A stretch of DNA of 10,429 bases from UBA5399 sp964592125. Its GTDB lineage: Bacteria; Bacillota; Clostridia; Christensenellales; Christensenellaceae. Positions 5,939 to 10,429 of this stretch are shown in pieces. The notes under the pieces were generated by a model, which ran no database searches, had not been told where the DNA came from, and was given only the letters and a program-made list of their open reading frames with translations. The translations under genes and the position numbers were made by a program. The stretch lies in contig CAZQBV010000096.1 in NCBI GenBank assembly GCA_964592125.1, positions 1-10,429 of the forward strand, read 5' to 3'. Every line of letters starts with the position of its first letter. The first letter of the stretch is position 1.

Positions 5939-6457
5939 CTAAGCGCCCGCTCGGTATAGCTTCATTTGCTTTTTCAGCTTTTTCATTGCCCAATCGTAAT
6001 GGCTAGAGGTGCAGCTTACAAAATACGCCCCCAAGGTAGAGCTTTTTGTCCATTTGTACACGTTTTTAGAAAACAGCTCGTCGTTGCTGTGGCTTTCTAT
6101 CAGTTCCAATATCATCGCGTGGCTTTGCCGCAGCAGCTTTTTTGCCTGCTCCAGCGAAACCTGCTGGTACTTCTTCCATATTTCCGCATTCAAATCGGGC
6201 AGCGTTCTCCATGTGTAGCCCTCGCCCGGCACATGGGGCAGGCCCCCTTCCAGAGTGCCGGTTTTGTGCCAGCTTTCCACCATTTTGTGCCACTCGTGCA
6301 GGTGGGTCAGCACATCCCGCAGGTTTTTGTCCCTATCTTCAAATAGAAAGCTTGCGGTCTGCTCCTCCATCGGCATGGAATCCACCATCTTCCACAGTTT
6401 TTCAAATTGCAGGTTTGCCGCCTCCAGCAGCATTGCCTTCGTTGTTGGTCTTGGCAT
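5939..6457 (-). CDS. ClbS/DfsB family four-helix bundle protein
   Basis: A 172-residue soluble protein of the ClbS/DfsB (DUF1706) family. Recognisable segments are MPRPTTKAMLLEAA at the start, DRDKNLRDVLTHLHEWHKM, a PGEGYTWRTLPDLNAEIW turn, LLRQSHAMILELIESH, and the C-terminal TLGAYFVSCTSSHYDWAMK. ClbS itself protects producers of colibactin by opening the cyclopropane warhead. Most relatives, like this one, have no known substrate and sit in genomes without the toxin cluster. The start is ATG at 6457, with AAGGAG at 6467-6472 and a 9-nt spacer. The frame runs upstream to 6478 but that extension contains the binding site itself and is rejected. It lies 90 nt after the Zn-ribbon gene, beyond a hairpin, so co-transcription may be partial. 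Confidence 0.88.
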   Translation of the reverse strand: MPRPTTKAMLLEAANLQFEKLWKMVDSMPMEEQTASFLFEDRDKNLRDVLTHLHEWHKMVESWHKTGTLEGGLPHVPGEGYTWRTLPDLNAEIWKKYQQVSLEQAKKLLRQSHAMILELIESHSNDELFSKNVYKWTKSSTLGAYFVSCTSSHYDWAMKKLKKQMKLYRAGA

Positions 6458-6482
6458 GGCTCTTTTCTCCTTTTTCAAAACA

Positions 6483-6509
6483 GGGCACAGATTTTTTTGA
6501 TCCGTGCCC
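6483..6509 (-). terminator. Hairpin between the Zn-ribbon and ClbS/DfsB genes
   Basis: A 10-bp stem (6483-6492 with 6500-6509) and a 7-nt loop are fully paired on the minus strand if one G-U is allowed. On that strand it is followed by TGTTTTG, a weak U-tract, which makes an inefficient intrinsic terminator or attenuator plausible. It would let the downstream gene be expressed at a fraction of the upstream one. Confidence 0.5.
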
Positions 6510-6547
6510 CCTTTTCCCGGTGCGTTGTATTGGTGTGCCGCGCTGCC

Positions 6548-6814
6548 CTAGCTTGCTTGCCAGCGTTTCAGTTTGGGGAAATACTCCTGCATCATTTTTA
6601 TGGCGTCTGCTTCGGTCATGTTCTCGTTTTCGTTCGCCATGTGCGGCGCACACAGTTCTATCATTTTTTCCATGGTTATATCCATCGTGTATGCGCCATT
6701 CTCCATGCAATATTTGCAATACTCCTCGTTTTTGCTGCCATCCGCATTGGTGGCCAGCAGTTCATCGGTTGCGCCCAGTGGCATTCCACAGCTTTGGCAA
6801 AATCTTTCTTCCAT
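6548..6814 (-). CDS. Zinc-ribbon domain-containing small protein
   Basis: An 88-residue protein of the putative zinc-ribbon family that begins with FCQSCGMPL. C6 and C9 (CQSC) and C33 and C36 (CKYC) form the four-cysteine metal site. The C-terminal half (MTEADAIKMMQEYFPKLKRW) is helical and typical of the family. The molecular role is not known; the family is widespread in Bacillota as a single small cytosolic protein, often next to YafY-type regulators. The start ATG at 6814 has a GAGG about 10 nt upstream. The gene follows the WYL regulator by 70 nt and has its own promoter with an operator-like palindrome that also occurs in front of the regulator gene, so the regulator probably controls it. 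Confidence 0.88.
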   Translation of the reverse strand: MEERFCQSCGMPLGATDELLATNADGSKNEEYCKYCMENGAYTMDITMEKMIELCAPHMANENENMTEADAIKMMQEYFPKLKRWQAS

Positions 6815-6858
6815 TGTTTTGTTCCTCGCTTTGCTTCTTTATTTGATACCCCCATCCT

Positions 6859-6891
6859 AGCATAGCAAACACGACAACAGCCTGTCATGTT
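6859..6891 (-). promoter_or_regulatory. Zn-ribbon gene promoter overlapped by a 24-bp palindrome
   Basis: On the plus strand AACACGACA (6868-6876) and TGTCATGTT (6883-6891) form a near-perfect palindrome with a 6-bp centre. On the minus strand it contains ATGACA (6883-6888), a -35 box matching 5 of 6, placed 18 nt before TATGCT (6859-6864), which carries an upstream TGC extension. Almost the same 23-bp sequence recurs at 7824-7846, before the regulator. The palindrome also contains the regulator's stop codon (6885-6887). Control by the WYL protein is inferred. Confidence 0.65.
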
Positions 6892-7802
6892 TTATTTTTT
6901 TTATATATATTTTCTATGTTAGCCGCTTTTTCAGCCAGCAGCGCACGCATGCTTTGCGGTTGCAGCACCTCCACCCCATCGCCAAACGACAGCAAATAGC
7001 CAGCCAGCCATTCGTCGCACGGCAGTTGCAGCTCCACGGCTAGGCTGCCATCTTCATTTTTCACTATGTCCCGCTCGCTAAATTCGTCATACACGCGGTA
7101 GGCCATTTGGCGCGAAAACCGCAGTTTCACTGTGTGCAAGCAGGGCGAATCCACCACCTCCGGCTCCATTGGCGGAACGGCAAATTCCTTGTCTGCAAAT
7201 GTTTCGCTTTGCAGCGTCAGCTCTCGCATGCGGTTTATTTTAAATGTGCGATAGTTGTTCTTGGGCAGGCACCACGCCTGCAAATACCAATATTTAGATT
7301 TAAAAATCAGCTTCAGGGGGTACACCGTTCGCATGCCCGTATTGCCATAGCTGCTGGCATAGGAAAACGAAAGCGCCTGCTTTTTCAGTATGGCATTTTT
7401 CAACAGTTCAAATTTTTCCCTGTCCACAGCCGTGCTGCCCCAGCGCGAAAAATCCACCTCTATCCAGTTCACATCCGTTTTGTCAAACAGGCTTTTCAGC
7501 TTGCCCAGCGCGGCCTGTGCATCCGGTTGCTGGGTGGCGGCTAGGCTTTGCAGCGCAAACAAAATCTGGTTTTGCTCCTCTTCGGAAATCATCGCCTTGT
7601 TCAGCACAAAGCCCTCCATTATGGAAATGCCCCCGCCCTTTCCCTGCGTGGTATATATGGGAATGCCCGCAAAACTCAGCGCGTCTATATCCCGCAATAT
7701 TGTGCGGGTCGACACCTCAAAATGCTGCGCCAGCTCCTTTGCCGTTGCCTTTTTCTTGTTCAGCAATAGGTATACAATTTCAAACAGTCTGTTTATTTGC
7801 AT
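6885..7802 (-). CDS. YafY-type helix-turn-helix regulator with WYL domain
   Basis: A 305-residue cytosolic transcription regulator. Residues 1-60 form an HTH_11-type winged helix (ATAKELAQHFEVSTRTILRD, recognition helix near 31-42). The WYL domain spans about 125-230 and contains its signature at KYWYLQAWC (W172, Y173, L174) with flanking PLKLIFKS and RTFKINRM. The C-terminal extension is about 230-305. WYL domains bind ligands, in some proteins single-stranded nucleic acid, and control the HTH. The start ATG at 7802 matches the normal N-terminus (MQINRLFEIVYLLL). There is no ribosome binding site, and a -10 box lies only 6 nt upstream, so the mRNA may be leaderless. Longer in-frame starts (GTG at 7826 or 7808) are less likely. 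It probably controls itself and the downstream Zn-ribbon gene. Confidence 0.9.
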   Translation of the reverse strand: MQINRLFEIVYLLLNKKKATAKELAQHFEVSTRTILRDIDALSFAGIPIYTTQGKGGGISIMEGFVLNKAMISEEEQNQILFALQSLAATQQPDAQAALGKLKSLFDKTDVNWIEVDFSRWGSTAVDREKFELLKNAILKKQALSFSYASSYGNTGMRTVYPLKLIFKSKYWYLQAWCLPKNNYRTFKINRMRELTLQSETFADKEFAVPPMEPEVVDSPCLHTVKLRFSRQMAYRVYDEFSERDIVKNEDGSLAVELQLPCDEWLAGYLLSFGDGVEVLQPQSMRALLAEKAANIENIYKKNKT

Positions 7803-7808
7803 ACGCAC

Positions 7809-7845
7809 AGTATAGCACAATATCACGACAACCGCGTGTCATGTT
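7809..7845 (-). promoter_or_regulatory. Regulator gene promoter and second copy of the operator
   Basis: Plus-strand 7824-7846 matches 6870-6892 at 21 of 23 positions, both of the form CACGACAAC-N4-TGTCATGTTT. On the minus strand it lies upstream of TGCTATACT, an extended -10 (-10 hexamer at 7809-7814). The -35-like ATGACA inside the palindrome is 22 nt from this -10, too far for normal use, so the promoter probably relies on the extended -10. Predicted transcription starts at or next to the ATG. Recurrence at the two start regions is seen; binding by the regulator is inferred. Confidence 0.6.
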
Positions 7846-7996
7846 TGGCTGGTTTTGCTTTGCAAAGCTTTTCTAGGCGACACTTTTTTTTACTGTTGTT
7901 TCAATTATATATAGAATTCGGGTTTGCATGTCAATAAATGGTTATCAATAATACGCAATGCAGAAATGCAATCAATCATTCAACTGGAGGATCGAC

Positions 7997-8500
7997 ATGA
8001 AAAAACAATTTACAGTGCTTACTTTGGTTTTGGTTTGCGCAGTGCTACTGTTCACTGCATGTGGCGCGCCTGCCGCGTCTAGCGCCTCACCTTCTCCGGG
8101 CTTAGCTCAGGATTTAAAACAGGCCGCTACAGATGTAGCGCAAAGTGCAAAAGCAGCCGCAGGCGATGCAGCTCAAAATGCAAAAGCGGTGGCAAGCGAT
8201 GCAGCTCAGGGCGCAAAAAATCTGGTTCAGGATGCAAAGCAAGCTCTTGCCTCATCATCCCCCGCCGCCGCCGGCACCACATTCACTTTAGACGAACTGG
8301 CCAAATACAACGGACAGAACGGAAACCCATCCTATGTTGCTGTAGATGGCAATGTATACGATGTAAGCAATGTGAAACAATGGGCAAATGGTCAGCATCA
8401 GGGCTATAAAGCGGGCGAGGATCTAACCGAAGCCGTAAAAAGCGCACCGCATGGCATTTCCATACTGGATGGCCTCACTCCCATAGGCACATTGGCATAG
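7997..8500 (+). CDS. Lipoprotein with cytochrome-b5-like haem/steroid-binding domain
   Basis: A 167-residue exported lipoprotein. Residues 1-21 are a signal peptide ending in the lipobox-like LFTAC, with C22 as the lipidated cysteine (F at -3 is unusual). Residues 36-85 form an Ala- and Lys-rich linker of 11-residue repeats starting at D46, D57, D68 and D79. Residues 94-167 are a cytochrome-b5-like domain: FTLDELAKYNG, YVAVDGNVYDVSNVKQW, GQHQGYKAGEDLTEAVKS, APHG. H134 and H152 occupy the positions of the likely axial haem ligands. The usual HPGG is absent, as in other bacterial members. It should sit on the outer face of the membrane and bind haem or a related ligand; the redox partner is unknown. 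ATG 7997 is chosen for GGAGG at 7986-7990. The gene stands alone and ends before a strong terminator. Confidence 0.88.
   Translation: MKKQFTVLTLVLVCAVLLFTACGAPAASSASPSPGLAQDLKQAATDVAQSAKAAAGDAAQNAKAVASDAAQGAKNLVQDAKQALASSSPAAAGTTFTLDELAKYNGQNGNPSYVAVDGNVYDVSNVKQWANGQHQGYKAGEDLTEAVKSAPHGISILDGLTPIGTLA
8132..8230 (+). repeat. Three tandem 33-bp coding repeats (11-residue units)
   Basis: Within the lipoprotein gene, 8132-8164, 8165-8197 and 8198-8230 each encode one unit of the form D-x-A-Q-x-A-K-x-x-x-x, and a partial fourth begins at 8231. The DNA copies have diverged but stay in register. Eleven-residue amphipathic periods of this kind recall group 3 LEA proteins. Here they would form a helical spacer between the membrane anchor and the haem domain. 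Confidence 0.8.
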
Positions 8501-8558
8501 TGGCAGATTCCCTATTTTTATAGAGATATCGCACTCGTTTTCAAACATCATAAAAAAT

Positions 8559-8582
8559 AACCAGAAACAAAAATGTCTGGTT
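8559..8582. other. Hairpin just upstream of the lipoprotein terminator
   Basis: AACCAGA (8559-8565) pairs perfectly with TCTGGTT (8576-8582) across a 10-nt A-rich loop. No T-run follows on the plus strand. It probably adds stability to the 3' end of the lipoprotein transcript ahead of the true terminator. Confidence 0.4.
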
Positions 8583-8593
8583 CAAAGCGTCAC

Positions 8594-8624
8594 AAAAAAG
8601 TCAACCAATTGGTTGGCTTTTTTT
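8594..8624 (+). terminator. Strong bidirectional intrinsic terminator
   Basis: GTCAACC (8600-8606) pairs with GGTTGGC (8611-8617) across an AATT loop, with one U-G pair. The stem is extended by six A-T pairs and followed by seven T residues on the plus strand. The A-run on the left gives the same shape for the opposite strand. It ends the lipoprotein transcript about 95 nt after its stop codon. Confidence 0.9.
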
Positions 8625-8637
8625 GATAAACTAGAAG

Positions 8638-8714
8638 ATGGGTGCTACTCTCTCGTTCGCTCGGGCATGGCCAATACCCAAGCCGATAGACGAACGGCAA
8701 AAAGAAAGCACCAT
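8638..8714. other. Nested inverted repeat upstream of the sigma-factor promoter
   Basis: Three stems are nested over 77 bp: GGTGCT (8641-8646) with AGCACC (8707-8712), extended by AT/AT around a bulge; CGTTCG (8654-8659) with CGAACG (8691-8696); and TCGG (8661-8664) with CCGA (8683-8686). It lies between the lipoprotein terminator and the predicted sigma-factor promoter, so it is not part of either normal transcript. It is GC-richer than the flanks. It is not a tRNA: no anticodon or T arm can be placed on either strand. It could be a small structured RNA gene or a mobile-element scar; neither is shown. Confidence 0.5.
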
Positions 8715-8729
8715 GAAAAGCAACATCAT

Positions 8730-8758
8730 TTGAAAAAATTTTGTAAGATTTCTATAGG
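8730..8758 (+). promoter_or_regulatory. Candidate promoter of the sigma/anti-sigma operon
   Basis: TTGAAA (8730-8735) and TATAGG (8753-8758) are separated by 17 nt, a reasonable sigma-A promoter ending about 37 nt before the GTG start. An overlapping ECF-like pair, TGTAAG (8742-8747) with GTC (8765-8767), would allow autoregulation; this second reading is weak. Confidence 0.5.
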
Positions 8759-8794
8759 AACGCAGTCTTATAAGTGAAGGGAGGCGGTAGAGCA

Positions 8795-9298
8795 GTGGAG
8801 TTTGAAAAAATATACAGTACATATTTTAATGATGTATACCGATATATCCGAAAACTTTCCGGTAATCAGCATATTGCAGAAGAAATAACCAGCGAAACAT
8901 TTTTCAAAGCAATGTGTTCCATTGATCGCTTTAGAGGGGATTGCGATTTTCGTGTATGGTTGTGTCAAATTGCAAAAAATTGTTACTATTCCTATCTGAA
9001 GAAGAACAAACACAGAGCCGGTGTTGAAGATGCTCCAGTAGAAGACATAATAGACCCGAATTCGTTTGTCGACAAGCAAATAACCAATCACGAACAAACG
9101 ATGCAACTACAAAAACGATTGCACACTCTATCCGAGCCATACAAGGAAGTATTTATGTGGAGAGTTTTTGCAGACTTAAGCTTCAAACAAATTGCTCAAA
9201 TATTTCATAAAACTGATAATTGGGCTTGTGTTACCTACCACAGAGCCAAAAATCAAATATTGAAACAAATGGAGGAAGAAAACAATGAAAAATCGTAA
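8795..9298 (+). CDS. ECF-type RNA polymerase sigma factor
   Basis: A 167-residue extracytoplasmic-function sigma-70 factor. Region 2 lies at about 4-70: FEKIYSTYFNDVYRYI, AEEITSETFFKAM and RGDCDFRVWLCQIAKNCYYSYL are the core-binding and -10-recognition segments. Region 4 lies at about 105-160: LSEPYKEVFMWRVFADLSFK and IAQIFHKTDNWACVTYHRAK form the -35-binding HTH. No region 3 is present, as expected. GTG at 8795 is chosen because GGGAGG (8779-8784) lies 10 nt before it and it gives the usual N-terminus (MEFEKIY). An upstream GTG at 8774 has no site. The gene overlaps the anti-sigma gene by 14 nt. It should direct RNA polymerase to a small regulon in response to an envelope signal; the signal is unknown. 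Confidence 0.93.
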   Translation: MEFEKIYSTYFNDVYRYIRKLSGNQHIAEEITSETFFKAMCSIDRFRGDCDFRVWLCQIAKNCYYSYLKKNKHRAGVEDAPVEDIIDPNSFVDKQITNHEQTMQLQKRLHTLSEPYKEVFMWRVFADLSFKQIAQIFHKTDNWACVTYHRAKNQILKQMEEENNEKS

Positions 9299-10184
9299 TT
9301 GCAGTATCGTTTGCGATATATTGCCTTTGTATGTTGAAAATGTAATCAGTGATGATACAAGGCAGTTTATAGATGAGCATTTAAGTGAATGTGCGGAATG
9401 CAAAAAAGAATTGGAACGATTCAAAACAAAGTTACCTTTTGAAAAGAACACCAAAGAAATAGATAGCCCTGTGAAAGCAATGAAAAAAATAGGGGCAACT
9501 ATAACGAAAAAGCGAGTGTTCACAGGCGTTATTTCAGCAATTATTTCAGCCCTCGTTGTCATAGTGTTTTTTGCATATCTCACATCACCCGCATACCTCC
9601 CCTATACGGAAGCAGTTGATCTCATTACTGCACATGAAAGCAATGGAACTGTCACACTTTCTTTCACAGGGGAATATCAGCTTACGCAAACAGAGCAAGG
9701 CGTATATTCTATCAGCCTTTACAAAACCATTTGGAATCAACTGTTCGACACTATGCAAGAACAAATGATCACAGTGAACCCAAACGGAGAAGCAGTGACT
9801 ACCATTTATTATGTTTCCAATGGCGGACAGGAAGATAAAGTACTATTTGGTGAAAATTCAATTGCGGATGGCGGTGTTATCACTTCCCCCCGACTGTTCT
9901 TAAATTATTATATTGCCATTGCAATTGTTGTTGCTTGTGTGTTAACAGCGCTTCTACTTGTATTTAGAAAAAATCAAAAAATGAAAAAAGCAATTGTAGC
10001 AATACTATTCGCGCCAATTTCTTACATTATAAGTCACATTCTAATTACAGGATTCAACGCCACTTCATACTCAGCAACCCGTGATTTTTATTTGATTTTA
10101 CTTTTGGCCATACCACTCTATTTTCTGTTCTATCTTTTGTATCAAAAGAAAACCAGTCTCGGGGTGGATTGGTTTGAAGAGTGA
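9285..10184 (+). CDS. Membrane anti-sigma factor with zf-HC2 domain
   Basis: A 299-residue membrane protein and the likely cognate anti-sigma factor. The N-terminus is a zinc-binding anti-sigma domain: C6, then DILPLYVENVISDDTRQFID, and H32-xxx-C36-xx-C39. It holds the sigma factor at the membrane. Four hydrophobic segments follow: about 76-95, 204-227, 235-257 and 268-288. The region between the first two (about 100-200) is probably extracytoplasmic and is the likely sensor; it has no domain I recognise. GGAGG (9271-9275) is 9 nt from the ATG. The start lies inside the end of the sigma gene, so translation is coupled and the two proteins are made in step. Most family members have one membrane span; four is unusual. 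Confidence 0.88.
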   Translation: MKNRNCSIVCDILPLYVENVISDDTRQFIDEHLSECAECKKELERFKTKLPFEKNTKEIDSPVKAMKKIGATITKKRVFTGVISAIISALVVIVFFAYLTSPAYLPYTEAVDLITAHESNGTVTLSFTGEYQLTQTEQGVYSISLYKTIWNQLFDTMQEQMITVNPNGEAVTTIYYVSNGGQEDKVLFGENSIADGGVITSPRLFLNYYIAIAIVVACVLTALLLVFRKNQKMKKAIVAILFAPISYIISHILITGFNATSYSATRDFYLILLLAIPLYFLFYLLYQKKTSLGVDWFEE

Positions 10185-10194
10185 GCAAATTGTT

Positions 10195-10224
10195 ATGCCA
10201 ATATGATTGGTTTCATATTGGCAT
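10195..10224 (+). terminator. Perfect 12-bp hairpin after the anti-sigma gene
   Basis: 10195-10206 and 10213-10224 are exact inverted repeats with a TTGGTT loop, starting 10 nt after the anti-sigma stop codon. No T-run follows on the plus strand, so termination would be Rho-dependent or weak. The stem may instead protect the 3' end of the transcript. The position fits an operon end. Confidence 0.5.
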
Positions 10225-10311
10225 TGGCTCGTATGCCAGCATCTGCGGGGTGTAAAAACAATCAAACAGGTGGTTCACCAGCACATCTGGGAATGCTACA
10301 AAAGTGTCTGG
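10213..10311 (-). pseudogene. Possible C-terminal remnant of an unidentified gene
   Basis: On the minus strand, 33 codons are open from 10311 to a TGA at 10213-10215 and have protein-like composition (FPDVLVNHLFDCFYTPQML, then AYEPMPI). A TAA at 10312-10314 closes the frame upstream, and no start codon or ribosome binding site is present. It could be the tail of a decayed gene. I do not recognise a family, and a short chance frame cannot be excluded. Confidence 0.25.
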
Positions 10312-10378
10312 TTATTCTTTTGTGTGCAAAGCAACATTGAAATTCCCCCTGCTCTGCCGTATACTTTAAGGTAGATGT

Positions 10379-10429
10379 ATAATACTAATCTCTAATAGAA
10401 ATCGTTGCAAAAGCAATGATTTCTATAGC
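10379..10429 (-). repeat. Right copy of the 51-bp inverted end repeat
   Basis: This is the exact reverse complement of 3-53 and runs to the last base of the window, so it may continue beyond it. It carries the same 14-bp hairpin with the loop reading AAAA on this strand. Internal boundaries differ straight after the repeat on each side (at 54 and at 10378), which fixes the inner end of the repeat. No target-site duplication can be judged from inside the window. Confidence 0.9.

Noticed and set aside
6142..6865. Plus-strand frames of up to 234 codons opposite ClbS/DfsB and the Zn-ribbon gene
   Set aside because: Composition is that of antisense reading, and the minus-strand genes have clear family motifs and ribosome binding sites.
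7857..7868. GCTTTGCAAAGC palindrome followed by TTTTCT
   Set aside because: With little or no loop and a short T-run it is a poor terminator, and no plus-strand gene ends there.
8641..8712. Possible tRNA from the GGTGCT/AGCACC ends
   Set aside because: No anticodon arm, T arm or CCA-adjacent discriminator can be placed on either strand.
8747..8757. GATTTCTATAG shared with the outer part of the end repeat, at the sigma-factor promoter
   Set aside because: Only 11 bases and no flanking identity; chance is sufficient.
9176..9583. Minus-strand frame of 135 codons opposite the sigma/anti-sigma genes
   Set aside because: It lies entirely across two well-supported plus-strand genes and has no start signal.
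1..10429. CRISPR array, phage structural genes or transposase
   Set aside because: No regularly spaced direct repeats with unique spacers and no recognisable phage or transposase protein are present.

Overview
The window looks like a stretch of accessory chromosome from a low-to-mid-GC Bacillota, most likely a gut-type member of the Clostridia. The basis is the strong AGGAGG-type ribosome binding sites, sigma-A-like promoters, and a protein set typical of that group: DUF7000, DUF4256, ClbS/DfsB, a Zn-ribbon small protein, a YafY-type WYL regulator, and an ECF sigma factor with a zf-HC2 anti-sigma factor. The species cannot be named from sequence alone. No rRNA, tRNA, CRISPR array, transposase, integrase or replication gene is visible.

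The window starts and ends in the same 51-bp sequence in opposite orientation (3-53 and 10379-10429). Each copy folds into a 14-bp hairpin with a TTTT loop. The span is therefore bounded by inverted copies of a hairpin repeat, either as the ends of an element or as dispersed repeats at which an assembly or window was cut.

Layout: (1) 80-2567, minus strand, GC-richer: DUF4256 protein, then an MFS transporter, then a DUF7000 protein. (2) 2640-3975, plus strand, AT-rich: a promoter, a VbhA-type antitoxin, a Fic toxin cut off after its first 64 residues, and a DUF4238-like protein. (3) 3976-4566: a structured non-coding stretch and a 65-residue orphan protein. (4) 4591-5927: a complete Fic protein behind a 92-bp tandem duplication carrying six perfect TTAATTAA sites, three of them placed on a consensus promoter. 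(5) 5939-7846, minus strand, GC-richer: a WYL-domain regulator, a Zn-ribbon protein and a ClbS/DfsB protein, with one 24-bp operator-like palindrome in front of both the regulator and the Zn-ribbon gene. (6) 7997-8624: a lipoprotein with a cytochrome-b5-like domain on an 11-residue-repeat linker, followed by a clear terminator. (7) 8638-10184, plus strand: a nested inverted repeat, a promoter, an ECF sigma factor and its overlapping membrane anti-sigma factor. (8) 10185-10429: a perfect hairpin, a possible gene remnant and the right-hand repeat.

The two Fic-related loci lie within 2 kb of each other. One is a decayed toxin with its antitoxin still open, and the other is a self-inhibited Fic with a fused winged-helix domain and an elaborate operator array. 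The WYL regulator and Zn-ribbon gene form a small regulon readable from sequence. The strand bias of composition, with GC-richer genes on minus and AT-richer genes on plus, suggests a mosaic built by several acquisitions. The strongest leads are the TTAATTAA promoter array of the fic gene, the shared WYL-locus operator with an apparently leaderless regulator start, the broken VbhA/Fic locus, the LEA-like repeat linker in the haem-domain lipoprotein, and the inverted end repeats.
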